NCBI RefSeq assembly: GCF_005981925.1
Contig: NZ_VBVX01000011.1
Location: forward strand, 1 to 46,520
Direction: 5' to 3'
Length of the DNA: 46,520 nucleotides
From: Streptomyces albidochromogenes
Lineage (GTDB): Bacteria > Actinomycetota > Actinomycetes > Streptomycetales > Streptomycetaceae
The stretch's first letter is position 1. Every line of letters starts with the position of its first letter. Of this stretch, positions 7,882 to 16,282 are shown in pieces. Below the pieces are notes generated by a model. The model made no database searches. It was given only the letters and a program-made list of their open reading frames with translations, and was not told the origin of the DNA. Made by a program: the position numbers and the translations under genes.

Positions 7882-9327
7882 GTGTCAACCGACACCCGTA
7901 CCCACGGCCATCCACGCCCCGCAGGGGCCGGCCGTGCCGCCATGATCATCCTGGTCGTGGTGCTGATCGCCGAGCTGATGAACGCGCTCGACGGCTCGAT
8001 CGTCCACGCCGCCCTGCCGTCCATCCAGGCGGACACCGGTGCCTCCAGCGCCGCGGTGCAGTGGATCCCCGCCGCATACACCCTCACCTTCGCCCTCGCC
8101 CTGATCACGGGCGGACGCCTGGGGGACCTCTACGGGCGCAAGCGGGTCTTCATCGCCGGTACCGCCGTGTTCACGCTGGCCTCACTGCTGTGCGGGATCG
8201 CGACCGGCCCGGAGTTCCTGGTCGCCGCGCGGGCCCTTCAGGGCGCAGGCGCGGCGGCGATGGTGCCGCAGGTCATGGCCACCATCGCGGTCACCTTCGA
8301 CGGGGAGTCCCGTGCCAAGGCGTTCGGCCTGTACGGCATGATCATGTCGCTCGGCGGCGTCCTCGGGCCCGTCCTGGGCGCCGTCCTGACCTCTGCCGAC
8401 ATCGCCGGTCTCGGCTGGCGGGCGATCTTCCTGATCAACCTCCCCATCGGCCTGGCCACCGCGCTGTTCGCCCTCCGGTTCATTCCGGAATCGCGGGAAC
8501 AGCAGGCCAGGCGTCTGGACCCGCTGGGCATGCTGCTCTCCAGCACCGGCCTGCTCCTTCTCGCCTACCCGCTCACTGTGGGCGGCGAGAAGCACTGGCC
8601 TGCGTGGAGCTTCGTCATGCTCGTCACGGGCGTGCTGGTGCTGGCGGCATTCGTGGCCCAGCAGCGGGCGAAGACCCGCAAGGGCGGCTCCGCCCTGATC
8701 GCGCTGTCCCTCTTCGAGAGCAAGGCGTTCGCCGGCGGGCTCGCCGCCCAGCTGGTCTTCGGACTCGTGTCCGGCGTGTTCCTGCTGACGTGGGTGCTGT
8801 TCATGCAATCGGGCCTGCGACTTTCGCCCGGGCAGTTCGCTCCGGCGTCCGTCGCCATCTCCCTCGGCGGCATGGCCGGTGCGATGCTCGCCTCCACATG
8901 GGCGGGACGCCACATGCGGCGCGTGCCGCAGGCCGGGGCGGTGCTGATCGCCTGCACCCTGACCGGCTACCAGCTGCTGGTCTCCGCCCAGCAGACCGGG
9001 ATGCCGTTCGTGGCCGCCGTCGCCCCGATGATCCTCGTCGGGGCCGGTTTCGGGATGGTCGGCGCGGGTCTTGCCGGCCTCACCCTCAGCCAGGTCGGCC
9101 ACGAGGACGCCGGATCCGCGGCGGGACTGTTCAACACCGCCATGCAGCTCGGTACCGCACTCGGTATCGCGACGGCCTCCGTGGTGTTCTTCCACCACTC
9201 CCCCGCGGGCAGCCACGGCACCAACGTGACCGAGGCGTTCGCGGGCAGCATCTGGTACGTCATCGCCGCTCTCGCGGTGATGTGGGCGTTGATGTTCCGG
9301 CTGCCCAAGGCGGTCAACACCGCCTGA
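7882..9327 (+). CDS. MFS multidrug efflux transporter, DHA2 (14-TM) family, copy 1
   Basis: The 481-residue integral membrane protein belongs to the drug:H+ antiporter-2 (EmrB/QacA) group. Visible hallmarks are the TM1 motif ELMNALDGSIVHAALPSIQ, the loop 2-3 motif A sequence GGRLGDLYGRKR, the motif C-like GGVLGPVLGAVLT in TM5, and alternating hydrophobic segments to the C-terminus. It would export cationic or amphipathic drugs using the proton gradient. The GTG at 7882 (MSTDTRTHGH) is chosen because the second copy begins at the matching position with MSHDT and an AGGAA site precedes it. It is followed by two tandem hairpins and then a close paralogue in the same orientation, evidently an ancestral tandem duplication. 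Substrate unknown. Confidence 0.93.
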   Translation: MSTDTRTHGHPRPAGAGRAAMIILVVVLIAELMNALDGSIVHAALPSIQADTGASSAAVQWIPAAYTLTFALALITGGRLGDLYGRKRVFIAGTAVFTLASLLCGIATGPEFLVAARALQGAGAAAMVPQVMATIAVTFDGESRAKAFGLYGMIMSLGGVLGPVLGAVLTSADIAGLGWRAIFLINLPIGLATALFALRFIPESREQQARRLDPLGMLLSSTGLLLLAYPLTVGGEKHWPAWSFVMLVTGVLVLAAFVAQQRAKTRKGGSALIALSLFESKAFAGGLAAQLVFGLVSGVFLLTWVLFMQSGLRLSPGQFAPASVAISLGGMAGAMLASTWAGRHMRRVPQAGAVLIACTLTGYQLLVSAQQTGMPFVAAVAPMILVGAGFGMVGAGLAGLTLSQVGHEDAGSAAGLFNTAMQLGTALGIATASVVFFHHSPAGSHGTNVTEAFAGSIWYVIAALAVMWALMFRLPKAVNTA

Positions 9328-9337
9328 AGCCACGGTC

Positions 9338-9399
9338 GGCGGCCCGTCCTGTGGCGGGCGGGCCGCCCCGTGCCGGGGGCGGGGGCCGCCGGCCCCCGC
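9338..9399 (+). terminator. Two tandem terminator hairpins after efflux pump 1
   Basis: The first stem is GGCGGCCCG (9338-9346) with CGGGCCGCC (9359-9367). The second is GCGGGGGCC (9379-9387) with GGCCCCCGC (9391-9399). Both are perfect 9-bp stems starting 10 bases after the stop codon. There is no T-run, as is usual in Streptomyces. They separate the two pump genes into independent transcription units. Confidence 0.7.
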
Positions 9400-9477
9400 A
9401 GGGCGTGAGTACGTCTCCGGCCCCGGTCTTCCCTTGTTCCCTTCCCTGGTGCGGACGTGTTCCGCCGGTCCTCGATG

Positions 9478-9655
9478 TGAGGTGATGACGTATCGCCCAG
9501 GCCCGATAGCCGTCCCACTTCCCGGCGCGGACAGCACCCTCGCGGTGCCGTACCGACGTGTCGGCGTCGACGGCGCCTCTTCTCTCGGCCTGGGCCCGCC
9601 CCCTCTTCCTGTGCGCAGTCGGCGTACGGGGCCCTGGCCTGCCCGTATCCCCGAC
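9478..9655 (+). promoter_or_regulatory. Efflux-pump leader with ORF and hairpin (copy 2)
   Basis: This leader repeats the copy 1 site as GAGGTGATGACGTATCGC, followed by the conserved CCAGGCC and TAGCCG. A hairpin again lies just before the pump start: TACGGG (9625-9630) pairs with CCCGTA (9642-9647), and the outer GTCGG (9618-9622) pairs with CCGAC (9651-9655). The loop GCCCTGGCCTG resembles the CAGGCCTG of copy 1, so the two leaders are homologous. The hairpin ends about 20 bases before the GTG start and could also mask initiation. Confidence 0.5.
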
Positions 9656-9772
9656 TCCCACCGGAAGCCCCTCCCGTGTCCCACGACACCGACCAGACCA
9701 CCACCAGCCCGCCGCGCGCCGGAGCGCCGGCTCCGGGCCGTGCCCGGGCCGTCACCCTCGGCGTCGTCCTGA
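9485..9772 (+). CDS. Putative leader ORF upstream of and overlapping efflux pump 2
   Basis: The ORF starts at ATG 9485 in the conserved leader site (MTYRPGPIAVPLPG) and stays open for 95 codons. It passes through the hairpin and overlaps the first 97 bases of the pump gene in another frame. Only the beginning resembles the first leader ORF; the rest is Pro/Arg-rich and looks non-functional. If translated, ribosomes would cross the hairpin and end inside the pump gene, a different arrangement from copy 1. This could be a leader peptide whose stop codon was lost by mutation. Confidence 0.25.
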   Translation: MTYRPGPIAVPLPGADSTLAVPYRRVGVDGASSLGLGPPPLPVRSRRTGPWPARIPDSHRKPLPCPTTPTRPPPARRAPERRLRAVPGPSPSASS

Positions 9773-11133
9773 CCGCAGAGCTGATGAACGCGCTCGACGG
9801 CTCCGTCGTCTACACCGCCCTGCCCGCCATCGCCGCCGACACCGGCGCCACCACCGCTGCCCTCCAGTGGATCGACGCCGCCTACGTCCTGACCTTCGCG
9901 CTCGGCCTCATCACCGGCGGCCGGCTCGGCGATCTCTACGGCCGCAGAAGGATCTTCCTGGGCGGTACTGCCGTCTTCACGCTGTCGTCGCTTCTGTGCG
10001 GGATCGCGAGTGGTCCCGACCTGTTGATCGCCGCTCGGGTGCTCCAGGGCGCGGCGGCCGCGGTGATGGTCCCGCAGGTCCTCGCGACGCTGCACGTCAC
10101 CTTCGACGAGGGCTCCCGGGCGAAGGCGTTCGGGCTGTACGGGACCGTCATGTCGCTCGGCAGCGTCATCGGCCCGGTCCTGGGCGGTGTCCTGACCCAG
10201 GCCGACCTGTTCGGACTGGGCTGGCGGCCCATCTTCCTGATCAATCTGCCCATCGGGATCGCCGCCGTCGTCCTCGGCCGGCGCTACCTTCCCGAGTCCC
10301 ACGACCGCACCGCCGGGCGCCTGGACCCGCTCGGCATGTTCCTGTCCGCGCTCGGCCTGCTGCTGATCACGCTCCCGCTGACGATGGGCGGCGAACACGA
10401 CTGGCCCGTCTGGACGTTCGCGACGATGGCCGCCGGCCTGCTCGTCCTGGCGGTGTTCCTGGTCCAGCAGAAGAGCAAGATGCGCAGAGACGGCTCCCCT
10501 CTGGTCGTGCTTTCCCTCTTCACCGGCCGCACCTTCAGTGCCGGGCTCGCCACCCAACTGGCCTTCGGCCTCCTGTCCGGCGTCTTCTTCCTGTCCTGGG
10601 TCCTGTTCCTGCAGAACGGTCTCGGCCTCACCCCGGGCCAGGCCGCCGTCGGCTTCGTCGCCGCCTCGCTCGGCGAGATGGGCGGCGCCTGGCTCGCCAT
10701 GAGCCTCGTCGCGCGCTACGGACGAGCCCTGCCGCAGGCCGGGGCGCTGCTCTCCGCCGCCACCCTGTCCGGCTACCACCACCTCATCACCGTCGAAGGC
10801 GCGGGCATGGGAACCGTGTCGGCCGCGGCCCCTATGCTCGCCGTCGGCTTCGGACTCGGCATGATCGGCGCCCCGCTCGCCGACCTCACCCTCGGCAAGG
10901 TCGCCCAGCAGCACGCGGGGTCGGCCTCCGGCCTCTTCAACACCGCCACCCAGCTCGGCATCGCGCTGGGCACCGCCCTGACCACCGTCGTCTTCTTCAC
11001 ACACATCAGCGCCGTGACCCGCGGCCCCGACGTGAGCACCGCTTTCGCCGGCAGCATCTGGTACGTCGTCGGCACGCTCGTCACGATGTGGGCGCTGATG
11101 CTCCTGCTTCCCAAGCGGACCGGCATGAGCTAG
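9676..11133 (+). CDS. MFS multidrug efflux transporter, DHA2 (14-TM) family, copy 2
   Basis: The 485-residue membrane transporter is closely similar along its whole length to the pump just upstream. Shared features are ELMNALDGS in TM1, GGRLGDLYGRRR in the TM2-TM3 loop, the GPVLGGVLT-like TM5 motif, LPESHDRTAGRLDPLGM between the halves, and a C-terminus FAGSIWYV followed by MWALM. It is a proton-coupled drug exporter in the cytoplasmic membrane. The GTG at 9676 has an upstream CGGAAG. The paralogous pair keeps both coding and leader similarity, so the duplication included the regulatory region. The two copies may be tuned to different drugs. Substrate unknown. Confidence 0.93.
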   Translation: MSHDTDQTTTSPPRAGAPAPGRARAVTLGVVLTAELMNALDGSVVYTALPAIAADTGATTAALQWIDAAYVLTFALGLITGGRLGDLYGRRRIFLGGTAVFTLSSLLCGIASGPDLLIAARVLQGAAAAVMVPQVLATLHVTFDEGSRAKAFGLYGTVMSLGSVIGPVLGGVLTQADLFGLGWRPIFLINLPIGIAAVVLGRRYLPESHDRTAGRLDPLGMFLSALGLLLITLPLTMGGEHDWPVWTFATMAAGLLVLAVFLVQQKSKMRRDGSPLVVLSLFTGRTFSAGLATQLAFGLLSGVFFLSWVLFLQNGLGLTPGQAAVGFVAASLGEMGGAWLAMSLVARYGRALPQAGALLSAATLSGYHHLITVEGAGMGTVSAAAPMLAVGFGLGMIGAPLADLTLGKVAQQHAGSASGLFNTATQLGIALGTALTTVVFFTHISAVTRGPDVSTAFAGSIWYVVGTLVTMWALMLLLPKRTGMS

Positions 11134-11216
11134 CAAAGCTCACTGGTGCTCAGGCTGATCGGTCGGTGCCAGGGGCAGGTTCGTGTGCCGTCTCGGGGGG
11201 ACCTAGGCTCAACTTC

Positions 11217-11975
11217 GTGCGCAGCTACTTCTTGCATGACGGTCGGCAGATGTCCTACCTGGACTTCGGTGGTCCTGGCCAGGTGCTGCTGGCGGCACAT
11301 GGTCACTACAACGAGGCGGCGGCGTTCGCGGCGCCGGCCGCGGCGCTGGCGCCGCAGTGGCGGGTGGTCGCGCTGGACCAGCGCGGGCACGGCGAGTCCG
11401 ATCGCGCCGCCGGTTACGGTCGGGAGGACTACGTCGCGGACCTCGCCGCATTCCATGAGCACCTGGACGTGGGTCCCGTGCCGCTGCTCGGCCATTCTCT
11501 CGGCGGGGTGAACGCCTATCAGTACGCGGCCCGGCATCCGGAGCGCGTCACCTCATTGATCGTTGAGGACATCGGTGCGGTCGTCGACATCGACACGGGC
11601 TTCACCGAGCGGCTGCCGGATCGAGCGCCGACGCGCGAGGCTCTGGTGGCCGCGCTCGGCCCGGCGGCGCCCTATCTGGAATGCTCCCTGCGTCCATCGG
11701 ATCAAGGGTGGGGCTTCTCCTTCGACCAACAGGACACCATCGCGTCGCAGAAGGCCCTGAGCGGGGAGCACTGGGCGGACTGGACGGCTGTCGCGTGCCG
11801 GACCCTGCTGATCCGAGGTGAGCACAGCGACGAACTGTCCCACGACCATGCCCGCGAGATGATCGCTCGCCACATCGGCCCGGCCCACCTCATCGAGCTG
11901 CCCGCCGGCCATGTCGTACATCACGACGCCCTGGCCCTCTTCACCACCGCGGTCCGCACGTTCCTCGACGGCTGA
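11217..11975 (+). CDS. Alpha/beta hydrolase
   Basis: The 252-residue alpha/beta hydrolase has an oxyanion-hole region near LLAAHGHYNEAAAF, the strand-turn motif VVALDQRGHGESD, the nucleophile elbow GHSLGG (Ser near residue 90), an acidic residue in RGEHSDELSHDH, and a catalytic His in PAGHVVHHD near the C-terminus. The triad is therefore complete. The protein is cytoplasmic with no signal peptide, and the substrate is unknown. The GTG at 11217 gives the natural N-terminus MRSYFLHDGRQMSYLDFGG; a GGGGGGA run lies rather far upstream, so the start is slightly uncertain. It follows efflux pump 2 by 83 bases on the same strand and may be co-transcribed with it. Confidence 0.88.
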   Translation: MRSYFLHDGRQMSYLDFGGPGQVLLAAHGHYNEAAAFAAPAAALAPQWRVVALDQRGHGESDRAAGYGREDYVADLAAFHEHLDVGPVPLLGHSLGGVNAYQYAARHPERVTSLIVEDIGAVVDIDTGFTERLPDRAPTREALVAALGPAAPYLECSLRPSDQGWGFSFDQQDTIASQKALSGEHWADWTAVACRTLLIRGEHSDELSHDHAREMIARHIGPAHLIELPAGHVVHHDALALFTTAVRTFLDG

Positions 11976-12093
11976 CGCTCAACCAGCCCGGCAGCCATGG
12001 GCACCAGTGTCGGCGCGGCTGAGACGTCCCGGTGGATGGGGCACCGCCCCGTCGCCGGTGGCAAGTCCTGGGTTGGCGAGCGCGACCGTACTC

Positions 12094-13521
12094 TCAAGCG
12101 GATGGCCGGCTCTGAGACTCGTCGTCGATGTGTGCGCGACGCGAGCCGCCCCGTCCGTGCTCGTCATGCTGCGATCCGAACGCCAACCGAGCAACGCGTC
12201 GCCAGTCTGCGGCTTGCCCCTTCAGTGGCGCGTGGGGGCGGCCGCGTGGCACTCGTACCCGCAGCGCCCCGGGGGCGGTCCGGCACACCACAGGTGCCTG
12301 CAACAGAACATGCTCGCCGTCAATGCCGGCCGGGACAGTGGCCGTCTCCGTCTCCACAACCACCGTCTGCGCCTGAAGCCGGACGAGACTGCCGGAACGG
12401 GCGCCGCGTACGATCCGTGCCGCCTGGGCGGTGTTGGCGACGCGCACGCCGATCACGCCGAGGAGGCCGGAGTCGAGCCGTTCCCTGCGCCCGGGGTGGG
12501 CCAGGTCGACGGCCCGCTGGTACGGGTTGTTGCTGATGAGCAGCGCTTGCAGTCCGTCGGCGTGCACGGTGCCGGCCCGCATCCTCAGCGTCGGCGCATC
12601 CGGGCCGGTGAGCAGATGGGGCAACGACTGCAGGGTCGTCTGCACCTTTTCGCCGCGGTAGGCGGGGTCACCCACGACGGCCGCGTACGTCCCGAAGGAG
12701 GCGTTGTTGACGAACACCCGGTCGGCGGCGAACCCGAGGTCGACCCGGAGTTCGACGCCGTCGGTGAGGGCCTGGAGGCTCGCTGCCGGGTCGTCGCGGT
12801 CCAGGCCGAGATCGAGGGCGAAGTGGTTACGGGTGCCGGCGGGGATCACCATGAAGGGCACTTTGTGCCGCGCGGCCACCTCGGCCACCAATGCCTGGGT
12901 GCCGTCTCCGCCCGCTACGGCCAGCAGGTCCGCACCCTCGGCCACGGCCTCACCGGCCAGCTCGGCGGGGTCTCGGTTGTCCGTACCGAGCAGCACGACA
13001 CGGGCGCCCGCGGCCCGCGCTTTGTCCACCAGATGGAAGCGTTCCACTTTACCGCCTCCCGAGCGTGGATTCATGAGGATCCAGGGGTGGCGGGGTGCCT
13101 CAGCGGGCGCAGACGCACGGCGGGAAGCAGCGTGTTCGCGGGCCACGGCCTTGTGGGCCGCCATCACCGCCAGTACCCACAGGACCAAGGAACACAGCGC
13201 GGGCCACAGCATGCCGGCCGTGGCGTACAGGGTCAGGACCGCAATCGGCGCCATGACCGACAGCGCCACTCCCGCCACCCTCATCACACCGCTGTGGGCC
13301 AGCACCCACCACACTCCGATGGCGGCGACAGCCAGCCCCGCGAGGCCGGCCAGCACCCAGAACACACTGCGCAGGCCGGCGCTGACGAGCGCCACGAGCA
13401 CGCTTGCCAGCAGCGCGAGCAGCGCCAGGCGGGCCCAGTTCGCACGGCCCACGTCACGGGGTGCCGCAGGTCGTCGTGCCGGCTCGCCCAGGTAAGCGCT
13501 GTGTCGGCCCATCCGGCGCAT
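12094..13521 (-). CDS. Diacylglycerol/sphingosine kinase-type lipid kinase with N-terminal membrane domain
   Basis: The 475-residue protein has about three to four membrane helices in residues 28-125, then a DAGK catalytic domain from about 145 to 440. The nucleotide-binding motifs NPRSGGGK (151-158) and AGGDGTQ (203-209) are intact, followed by IPAGTRNHFALDLGLD and VNNASFG, all conserved in YegS/DgkB-like kinases. It would phosphorylate a lipid such as diacylglycerol at the inner membrane face. The last 30 or so residues are low-complexity. Start codons at 13521 and 13512 are both possible; GGAG suits either. The gene follows DUF7144 by 41 bases and probably belongs to the same minus-strand operon with the SHOCT gene. 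The membrane-kinase fusion is common in actinobacteria. Confidence 0.9.
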   Translation of the reverse strand: MRRMGRHSAYLGEPARRPAAPRDVGRANWARLALLALLASVLVALVSAGLRSVFWVLAGLAGLAVAAIGVWWVLAHSGVMRVAGVALSVMAPIAVLTLYATAGMLWPALCSLVLWVLAVMAAHKAVAREHAASRRASAPAEAPRHPWILMNPRSGGGKVERFHLVDKARAAGARVVLLGTDNRDPAELAGEAVAEGADLLAVAGGDGTQALVAEVAARHKVPFMVIPAGTRNHFALDLGLDRDDPAASLQALTDGVELRVDLGFAADRVFVNNASFGTYAAVVGDPAYRGEKVQTTLQSLPHLLTGPDAPTLRMRAGTVHADGLQALLISNNPYQRAVDLAHPGRRERLDSGLLGVIGVRVANTAQAARIVRGARSGSLVRLQAQTVVVETETATVPAGIDGEHVLLQAPVVCRTAPGALRVRVPRGRPHAPLKGQAADWRRVARLAFGSQHDEHGRGGSRRAHIDDESQSRPSA

Positions 13522-13562
13522 CTCCGCTCCGCAGCTCGACGTTCGCGGCTTTCACCGCGGGA

Positions 13563-13970
13563 TCACAGGTCGTCCGGCCGTACCACGCACAGAGCCCAGA
13601 TGATGAACCCGGACACGATGATCATCACGATCGACCAGGCCGGGTAGTACGGCAGGGCGAGGAAGTTGGCGATCACGAGGAGCCCGCCGATGGCCACGCC
13701 TGCGACACGTGCCCACGTGCCTGCTGTGAAGAGTCCGAAACTGACGATCAGGGCCACGACGCCCAGGATGAGATGGATCCAGCCCCAACTGGTGAGGTCG
13801 AACTGGAAGATGTAGTCGCGTGTCGTGACGAAGACGTCGTCCTCGGCGATCGCCATGATGCCGCGGCAGATGTCAAGCACGCCTGCGATCATCAGCATGA
13901 CCGCTGCGAATACCGTCAGACCTCCGGCCCACTGACGCTTGGCCGACCGTGTGTGCGAGAGCGGTGTCAT
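13563..13970 (-). CDS. DUF7144 family four-helix membrane protein
   Basis: The 135-residue protein has four predicted transmembrane helices: AVMLMIAGVLDICRGIMAI, GWIHLILGVVALIVSFGLF, VAGVAIGGLLVIANFLAL and WSIVMIIVSGFIIWALCVV. Between helices 1 and 2 is the family signature DDVFVTTRDYIFQFDLTSWGW. The family is frequent in Streptomyces next to stress and membrane genes, and its function is unknown. The start ATG at 13970 follows GAGGCAG. It lies 14 bases after the SHOCT gene and 41 before the lipid kinase gene, consistent with one operon. Confidence 0.88.
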   Translation of the reverse strand: MTPLSHTRSAKRQWAGGLTVFAAVMLMIAGVLDICRGIMAIAEDDVFVTTRDYIFQFDLTSWGWIHLILGVVALIVSFGLFTAGTWARVAGVAIGGLLVIANFLALPYYPAWSIVMIIVSGFIIWALCVVRPDDL

Positions 13971-13984
13971 GTCGCTGCCTCGAT

Positions 13985-14467
13985 TCAGTCTCGGGCGGTG
14001 CCTTCAGGCGTGAAGGACGAGCCGCCCGCCCGTCCCGACGCTCCCGAGCCGCTCAGGACGAGCTCCTTCGCCCGGCGGAACTCCTCTTCGGTTATGTCGC
14101 CGCGGGAGCGGATCTCCGACAGCCTGGCGAGTTCGTCGACGCTGCTGGCTCCGCCATGGCTGCCCTTGGCCGTCTCGCGGATGTAGTCGTCCATGGCGTG
14201 CTGTCGAGCGCGCGCCTGCTCGATCTCCCGACGGCCCATGTTCCTGCCCCGGGTGATCACGTACACGAACACGCCCAGGAAGGGGAGGACGAGGACGAAG
14301 ACCAGCCAGCCGGTCTTGGCCCAGCCGCTCAGGGTGTCGTCGCGGAAGACGTCGCTGACGATCCGGAAAAGCAGGATGAACCACGCGATCCACAGGAAGA
14401 ACACGAACATGGTCCAGAAGACGCTCAGCAGCGGAAAGTCATACGCGAGGTACACCTGCTCGTTCAT
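13985..14467 (-). CDS. Membrane protein with PLDc_N and C-terminal SHOCT domain
   Basis: The 160-residue protein starts at ATG 14467 (MNEQVYLAYDF), preceded by an excellent GGAGGA; the longer in-frame extension lacks coding character. Two transmembrane helices (FWTMFVFFLWIAWFILLF and KTGWLVFVLVLPFLGVFVYV) are followed by RGRNMGRRE, the phospholipase-D N-terminal-like module without any catalytic domain. The C-terminal segment VDELARLSEIRSRGDITEEE is a SHOCT domain, a short helical pair thought to mediate oligomerisation. Such proteins recur in streptomycete stress operons and probably act as membrane scaffolds. It is the first gene of the run with DUF7144 and the lipid kinase. Confidence 0.88.
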   Translation of the reverse strand: MNEQVYLAYDFPLLSVFWTMFVFFLWIAWFILLFRIVSDVFRDDTLSGWAKTGWLVFVLVLPFLGVFVYVITRGRNMGRREIEQARARQHAMDDYIRETAKGSHGGASSVDELARLSEIRSRGDITEEEFRRAKELVLSGSGASGRAGGSSFTPEGTARD

Positions 14468-14547
14468 CGCTTTCCTCCGTCCCGGGCGTTTCGCCCGGCA
14501 GCCGTTTTTGTGCCGCTTCCAGCCTGTCCCTCGCATTGGTTCGCGTC

Positions 14548-14566
14548 CTCACCCGAGGCGGGTGAG
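14548..14566 (-). terminator. Hairpin downstream of the HdeD gene
   Basis: A perfect 8-bp stem with a 3-base loop, CTCACCCG-AGG-CGGGTGAG, lies 53 bases past the stop of the HdeD gene and just before the next minus-strand gene. It probably ends the HdeD transcript. Confidence 0.55.
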
Positions 14567-14618
14567 AGCACCGGCCGGAATTCGCCCGGCGGCCAGTGAA
14601 GGCGTAGGGGCCCTGCAC

Positions 14619-15290
14619 CTACCCGGTGGGGGCGTCCGGTGGGCCTGTCGGTCGTGACCTGGCGAGCGCGGCTCGCCAGGCGAGGGCGACCGCCACCTCG
14701 GCCAGGCCGAGCAGGACCAGCCACAGGCCGAGCAGCCGGGTCAGCGCCCGCGCCGAATCGGCCGGCAGGGCCAGGACCACGATGCCCGCCACGACGGCGA
14801 GCAGCGCGGCGCCGAGGACGATGCCGCGGTGGGGCAGGTTCTTGGTGGCGATGGCCGCGTACAGGGTGAGGATTCCGGAGACGAGCCATACGATCCCGGT
14901 GATCAGGGAGAGCGCGGCGACCGTCTGCAACGGGTTCCTCAGGCACAGTACGCCGGCCAGGACGTACAGCACCGCGAGAAGCAGTTCGGGCAGCCGTTCG
15001 CCGGGCTCCCTGCGGGCGAAGGATCCCACGAACCGGAAGGCCCCGGTCACGAGCAGGTACAGGCCGATGAGGACGGCCAGGACGTGCAGGGTCTCCCCCG
15101 GCCAGACCAGCACCAGCACGCCGGGTACGAGCGTTGCCGCCGCCGAACCGAGGATCCATGTCCATGAGCGTCCGAGTCGCGCCAGGATCTCGGCGGGGTC
15201 GCCCGGTGGCGGTGGGACGCCTTCGTCGCCGGTGCGCGGCGGAGCCTGTTGCTGTCCGGTACGCGGTGCCGGACCACGCGGCACGGTCAT
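14619..15290 (-). CDS. HdeD family membrane protein
   Basis: The 223-residue protein has a proline-rich cytoplasmic N-terminus followed by six transmembrane helices in three hairpin repeats. Recognisable segments include GSAAATLVPGVLVLVWPGETLHVLAVLIGLYLLVTG and VLYVLAGVLCLRNPLQTVAALSLITGIVWLVSGI, matching the HdeD/DUF308 family known from acid resistance in enterobacteria. Its role in Streptomyces is unknown; membrane stress protection is plausible. The start ATG at 15290 has GGAGGA nine bases upstream. It stands head-to-head with the K+ channel gene across 180 bases, which must contain both promoters. Confidence 0.9.
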   Translation of the reverse strand: MTVPRGPAPRTGQQQAPPRTGDEGVPPPPGDPAEILARLGRSWTWILGSAAATLVPGVLVLVWPGETLHVLAVLIGLYLLVTGAFRFVGSFARREPGERLPELLLAVLYVLAGVLCLRNPLQTVAALSLITGIVWLVSGILTLYAAIATKNLPHRGIVLGAALLAVVAGIVVLALPADSARALTRLLGLWLVLLGLAEVAVALAWRAALARSRPTGPPDAPTG

Positions 15291-15471
15291 CGTTCCTCCT
15301 CCTGTGGTCGGTGATCCGCCGACGCGGCAGTGCCGGTGGACCTCGCCGGGCCAGTGTCGTACCCGGTGATGAGGGCAGGGGTCACCTCCGGCGGGTGATC
15401 CGCGCGTACCGCCCGGGGCGGTGAGGTGGATGCCGGGAGATGTGCGCGGCTCCGCGGAACGGACGGACGAC

Positions 15472-16056
15472 ATGGACGAACCAGAGACTGCCCGGCCGGA
15501 GCCCGGCGGGTCCCGACGGGCCCCCCGTCGTGGGCCGTCGGGCCGACGCAGGGCGGCGGCCGTGTCCGGCGCCCGGGCGGTGAGCGTGTCGGTGGGCCTG
15601 GTGGCTGCCTACTACCTGCTGCCTCTGGACGAACGGGCAACGGGCGCTGCCTGGGCCATGCTCGTGTTCGGTCTGCTGGCGGTCGCCCTGGTCTTCGCTT
15701 GGGAGGCACGGGCCATCGTGCGATCGCCTCATCCTCGTCTGAGAGCTGTCGAAGCTCTGGCCGCCACCCTGGCGTTGTATCTGGTGCTCTTCGCCAGCGC
15801 CTACTACCTGCTGGAGCTTTCCGCCCCGGGGTCCTTCAGTGAACCCCTGACCAGGACGGACGCGTTGTACTTCACGCTCACCACTTTCTCCACCGTCGGG
15901 TTCGGCGACATCACCGCCGACTCCCAGACGGGGCGGGTGGTGACGATGGTCCAGATGGCCGGCGGTCTGCTGCTGGTGGGCGTCGCCGCGCGCGTCCTGG
16001 CGGGTACGGTGCAGGCGGCGTTGCGGCGACAGGGCCGGGCGGCGCCGCCGGAGTGA
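15472..16056 (+). CDS. Potassium channel family protein (ion_trans_2)
   Basis: The protein has an Arg-rich N-terminus, two helices near residues 35-80, a helix AATLALYLVLFASAYYLLE, the pore segment LYFTLTTFSTVGFGDITADS with the K+ selectivity filter TVGFGD, and a last helix VQMAGGLLLVGVAARVLAG. It lacks an RCK or cyclic-nucleotide domain, so gating is probably by voltage or membrane state, as in small KcsA-like channels. In-frame starts at GTG 15421, ATG 15430 and ATG 15472 are all possible. The last is chosen for its natural N-terminus, although its ribosome site (GGACGG) is weak. It is divergent from the HdeD gene and convergent with a 65-residue protein across a strong hairpin. Confidence 0.88.
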   Translation: MDEPETARPEPGGSRRAPRRGPSGRRRAAAVSGARAVSVSVGLVAAYYLLPLDERATGAAWAMLVFGLLAVALVFAWEARAIVRSPHPRLRAVEALAATLALYLVLFASAYYLLELSAPGSFSEPLTRTDALYFTLTTFSTVGFGDITADSQTGRVVTMVQMAGGLLLVGVAARVLAGTVQAALRRQGRAAPPE

Positions 16057-16230
16057 GGGGCATTCAGCTTGAAGGAAGTGGTGTGGGAGGGGTCGTCGTG
16101 GTGAGTGCCGGCGCGGTGATCGCACCAGTGCGCCGACCGCGACGACCGTGACGTCGAAGCGCCTCGTTCTGCGGCCGTTCGAGCACGACCTCGCGCCGAA
16201 AACCGGCGACCAGCCGCCCCGAGCAGCCGG

Positions 16231-16259
16231 CCCCGTCCCACAGCCTGCGTGGGACGGGG
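16231..16259. terminator. Bidirectional terminator between K+ channel and small protein genes
   Basis: A perfect 11-bp stem, CCCCGTCCCAC (16231-16241) with GTGGGACGGGG (16249-16259) and a 7-base loop, lies between convergent genes. The remainder of 16057-16282 shows no gene. Confidence 0.75.
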
Positions 16260-16282
16260 ACGGCATGCCACCGCGCAGCGCG

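Noticed and set aside
8182..11136. Minus-strand open frame of 984 codons opposite both efflux pumps
   Set aside because: It is a shadow frame of GC-rich DNA. Composition is His/Gly/Arg/Glu-rich, with no ribosome site or domain, whereas the plus strand encodes two clear 14-TM pumps.
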